Origin: Pseudomonadota bacterium
Lineage (GTDB): Bacteria; Pseudomonadota; Alphaproteobacteria; Rhizobiales; Rhizobiaceae
NCBI GenBank assembly: GCA_023399465.1
Contig: JAEWPB010000033.1
Span: 1 to 24,734, forward strand
Direction of reading: 5' to 3'
Length of the DNA: 24,734 nucleotides
Part shown: in pieces, positions 23,051-24,734 of the stretch
Numbering within the stretch: position 1 is the first letter of the stretch
Layout of the letters: the number at the start of each line of letters is the position of its first letter
Translations under genes and position numbers: made by a program
Notes under the pieces: generated by a model
Told to the model about the DNA's origin: nothing
The model's database searches: none
The model's input: the letters and a program-made list of their open reading frames with translations, nothing else

Positions 23051-23449
23051 TCAGTTGCCGGGGGTCCAGGCGTCGTAGTCGCCGGTCACCCGCGGACGCT
23101 CGCCCGGGACCGCCAGGGAGCCCGGCGGACGATAGGCAAGCGCGGTGCCGGTCCGGTTAGGCCGGTGCGCCTTCTGCCATTCCTTGGCGACGTAGTTTTC
23201 CTTGGACGGCGGAACGTCGGTGCGGTGATGCATCCAGCCGTGCCAGCCGGCCGGGATGGCGGAGGCGTCGGCGTAGCCGTTGTAGATCACCCAGCGCTTG
23301 GGCAGACCGTAGCTGGACATGCCGCCTTCGTAGTAGACATTGCCGAATTCGTCCTGTCCGACGCGCTTGCCGAAACGCCACGTGTGGAAGCGGGTTCCGA
23401 TCGTCTGTTCATTCCACCAGGTGAAAATCTGCAACAGGAGCTTTTTCAT
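23051..23449 (-). CDS. NDUFA12-like complex I accessory subunit (17.2 kDa type)
   Basis: A 132-aa homologue of the mitochondrial NDUFA12/B17.2 subunit, found in alphaproteobacterial complex I. Marks are the N-terminal FTWWNEQTIGTRFHTWRFGKRVGQDEFGNVYYEGG, the conserved RWVIYNGYADASAIPAGWHGWMHH (both broken here for brevity) and a Pro/Arg-rich tail. It should sit on the peripheral arm of NADH:ubiquinone oxidoreductase at the inner membrane. No signal peptide. It is followed by the DUF2155 gene on the same strand. Confidence 0.93.
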   Translation of the reverse strand: MKKLLLQIFTWWNEQTIGTRFHTWRFGKRVGQDEFGNVYYEGGMSSYGLPKRWVIYNGYADASAIPAGWHGWMHHRTDVPPSKENYVAKEWQKAHRPNRTGTALAYRPPGSLAVPGERPRVTGDYDAWTPGN

Positions 23450-23544
23450 ACCATTTCCTTTTGCTTGCCGGAGGCAAGCGGGACCAGAATTCGTTGTTTC
23501 GCTTATGCCGCCTGACAGCCGGATTGTCCAGCATTTCCGGCGGC

Positions 23545-23577
23545 AAAAGCCCCGTTTCCTGCGGCAAAGTGGGGCTT
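23545..23577 (-). terminator. probable terminator of the gatB-GNAT unit
   Basis: AAGCCCC (23547-23553) pairs with GGGGCTT (23571-23577) with a 17-nt loop. On the minus strand the stem ends in TTTT. It lies 36 bp past the GNAT stop codon. The T-run is short. Confidence 0.5.
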
Positions 23578-23612
23578 CGGCCCGGAGCCCGGGAACCTTT
23601 GCGCCCGGGAGA

Positions 23613-24110
23613 TCAGGGCAGCGATTTCTCGAAGATCAGCGCCGGCAGGCCACATTGTCCCGGCCCGCAGTTTTCTGTTCGGCCGACCTCTACGAAACCC
23701 TGGGCCCGGTAGAAGGCCATGGCCTCGGGATTTCCGGGATCGACTTCGAGCCGCATAATCTCGGCATCGGGGAAGCACCCCTCGATCTCGGTGAGAAACT
23801 CGCGTCCGATACCCTGGCGCTGGCAGGCCGGGCGGATATAGAGCTGATGCAGGATCACGGTCTTCGCCATCTCGCCCGACATGACCGCAAAAGCCATGCC
23901 GCCGAGTTCCTTGCCGCTATCAGCGACCAGGAACTCGCCGTTCTTGCGCTTGAGCCGCTCCTGCAACGCTGCCGGCGAATGCCAGGCTGCGAGCAGTTCA
24001 TCGACCTTGGCGGCGCCGAAGATCGAATCATAGGTGACGTGCCACGTCTCGACCAGCAGCGCGCGAACCTGCTTAAGGTCGCGCTCGCTGGCCGTACGGA
24101 CGAAATACAT
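23613..24110 (-). CDS. GNAT-family N-acetyltransferase
   Basis: A 165-aa single-domain acetyltransferase using acetyl-CoA. Motif A is LHQLYIRPACQRQGIGREFL, with the pyrophosphate-binding QRQGIG near residues 99-104. Then come a MRLEVDPGNPEAMAFYRAQGF segment typical of motif B and a C-terminal strand (PALIFEKSL). The substrate is unknown; both protein N-termini and small amines are acted on by this family. It begins 4 bp after the gatB stop codon, so the two are co-transcribed. Confidence 0.9.
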   Translation of the reverse strand: MYFVRTASERDLKQVRALLVETWHVTYDSIFGAAKVDELLAAWHSPAALQERLKRKNGEFLVADSGKELGGMAFAVMSGEMAKTVILHQLYIRPACQRQGIGREFLTEIEGCFPDAEIMRLEVDPGNPEAMAFYRAQGFVEVGRTENCGPGQCGLPALIFEKSLP

Positions 24111-24114
24111 CGAG

Positions 24115-24734
24115 TTACTCCTCGATGCCGAGCTTGGCCTTGACGAGCGCCTGAACGGCCTGCGGATTGGCCTTGCCGCCGGTCGCCTTCATCACCTGAC
24201 CGACGAACCAGCCGGCAAGCGTCGGCTTGGCCTGCACCTTGGCGACCTGGTCCGGATTGGCGGCGATGATCTCGTCGACGGCCTTCTCGATGGCACCGGT
24301 ATCTGTGACCTGCTTCATGCCGCGGCTTTCGACGATTTCGGCCGGATCCCCGCCCTCGTTCCAGACGATCTCGAAGAGGTCCTTGGCGATCTTGCCGGAA
24401 ATCGTCTCGGCCTTGATGAGATCGATAATCCCGCCGAGCTGGGCAGGCGAGATCGGCGTCTCCTCGATCGACTTGCCGGCCTTGTTCAGCGCGCCGAGCA
24501 GGTCGTTGATGACCCAGTTGGCAGCGGCCTTGCCGTCACGTCCCTCTGCCACGGCCTCGAAATAGTCGGCAACGGCCTTTTCGGAAACCAGAACGGAGGC
24601 GTCATAGACCGACAGCCCGAGCTCGCGGACGAAGCGCTCCTTCTTGTCATCCGGCAGTTCCGGCAGATGCTCCCGCAGGGCTTCGATGAAGGCGTCGTCG
24701 AATTCGAGCGGCAGCAGGTCAGGGTCGGGGAAGT
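24115..24734 (-). CDS. gatB: Asp-tRNA(Asn)/Glu-tRNA(Gln) amidotransferase subunit B (3' part; 5' end outside window)
   Basis: The open frame runs from the window edge to a stop at 24115, about 205 residues, covering the C-terminal part of GatB. It begins with FPDPDLLPLEF, the end of the conserved GatB kinase-like domain. Then comes a helical linker (DDAFIEALREHLPELPDDKKERF). The YqeY-like tail domain follows (about the last 150 residues, ANWVINDLLGAL, ...AGWFVGQVMKATGGKANPQAV). GatCAB converts mischarged Glu-tRNA(Gln) and Asp-tRNA(Asn) by amidation, which rhizobia need because they lack GlnRS or AsnRS. An internal ATG gives a shorter frame to 24552, which is not the true start. Confidence 0.95.
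   Translation of the reverse strand, partial: FPDPDLLPLEFDDAFIEALREHLPELPDDKKERFVRELGLSVYDASVLVSEKAVADYFEAVAEGRDGKAAANWVINDLLGALNKAGKSIEETPISPAQLGGIIDLIKAETISGKIAKDLFEIVWNEGGDPAEIVESRGMKQVTDTGAIEKAVDEIIAANPDQVAKVQAKPTLAGWFVGQVMKATGGKANPQAVQALVKAKLGIEE

Overview
The window looks chromosomal and comes from an alphaproteobacterium of the Rhizobiaceae (Ensifer/Sinorhizobium, Shinella, Rhizobium or Agrobacterium type; I cannot resolve the genus). The evidence is the high-GC codon use, the set of proteins, and gene groupings typical of that family: prfB next to a class A PBP, amidase and rne; accB-accC-aat followed by a DUF2155 protein and an NDUFA12-like protein; and gatB with a GNAT gene.

Layout. 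Positions 4-1160 hold tRNA-Tyr (minus) and rlmB (plus). Positions 1165-2050 hold two small exported hypothetical proteins. From about 2051 to 6470 the character changes to an accessory region. It contains poorly coding sequence, a truncated ArsR-type regulator (2588-2722), a hairpin-rich non-coding stretch (2723-3180), a primase-like replication protein with a C-terminal HTH (minus, 3181-4659), a strong terminator, a PD-(D/E)XK nuclease (minus, 4914-6086/6140) headed by a 17-bp perfect inverted repeat, and a GC-rich structured stretch. This block ends at the 3' side of tRNA-Thr(UGU) (6528-6603), a position often used by integrative elements. No integrase or transposase was found.

The rest is conserved housekeeping DNA. 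It runs nadK and an exported hypothetical protein (plus), then prfB with its programmed +1 frameshift, mrcA (PBP1a) and an AmiC-type amidase (minus). Next come rne (plus, about 996 aa, with a long leader and a perfect terminator), a class I/II aminotransferase (minus), a DsbA-family protein (plus), accB-accC-aat (plus), DUF2155 and NDUFA12-like proteins (minus), and a GNAT protein plus the 3' part of gatB (minus, cut by the window edge).

Functionally the core genes cover translation (tRNAs, RF2, rlmB, gatB), RNA decay (RNase E), peptidoglycan synthesis and cleavage (PBP1a, amidase), fatty-acid initiation (acetyl-CoA carboxylase AccB/AccC), NADP synthesis, oxidative folding, N-end rule tagging and complex I assembly. 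The most unusual part is the 2.6-6.2 kb accessory block, which pairs a primase-like replication protein with a lone nuclease. A second point is the dsbA-accB gap, where relatives usually carry aroQ but no such gene is visible here.
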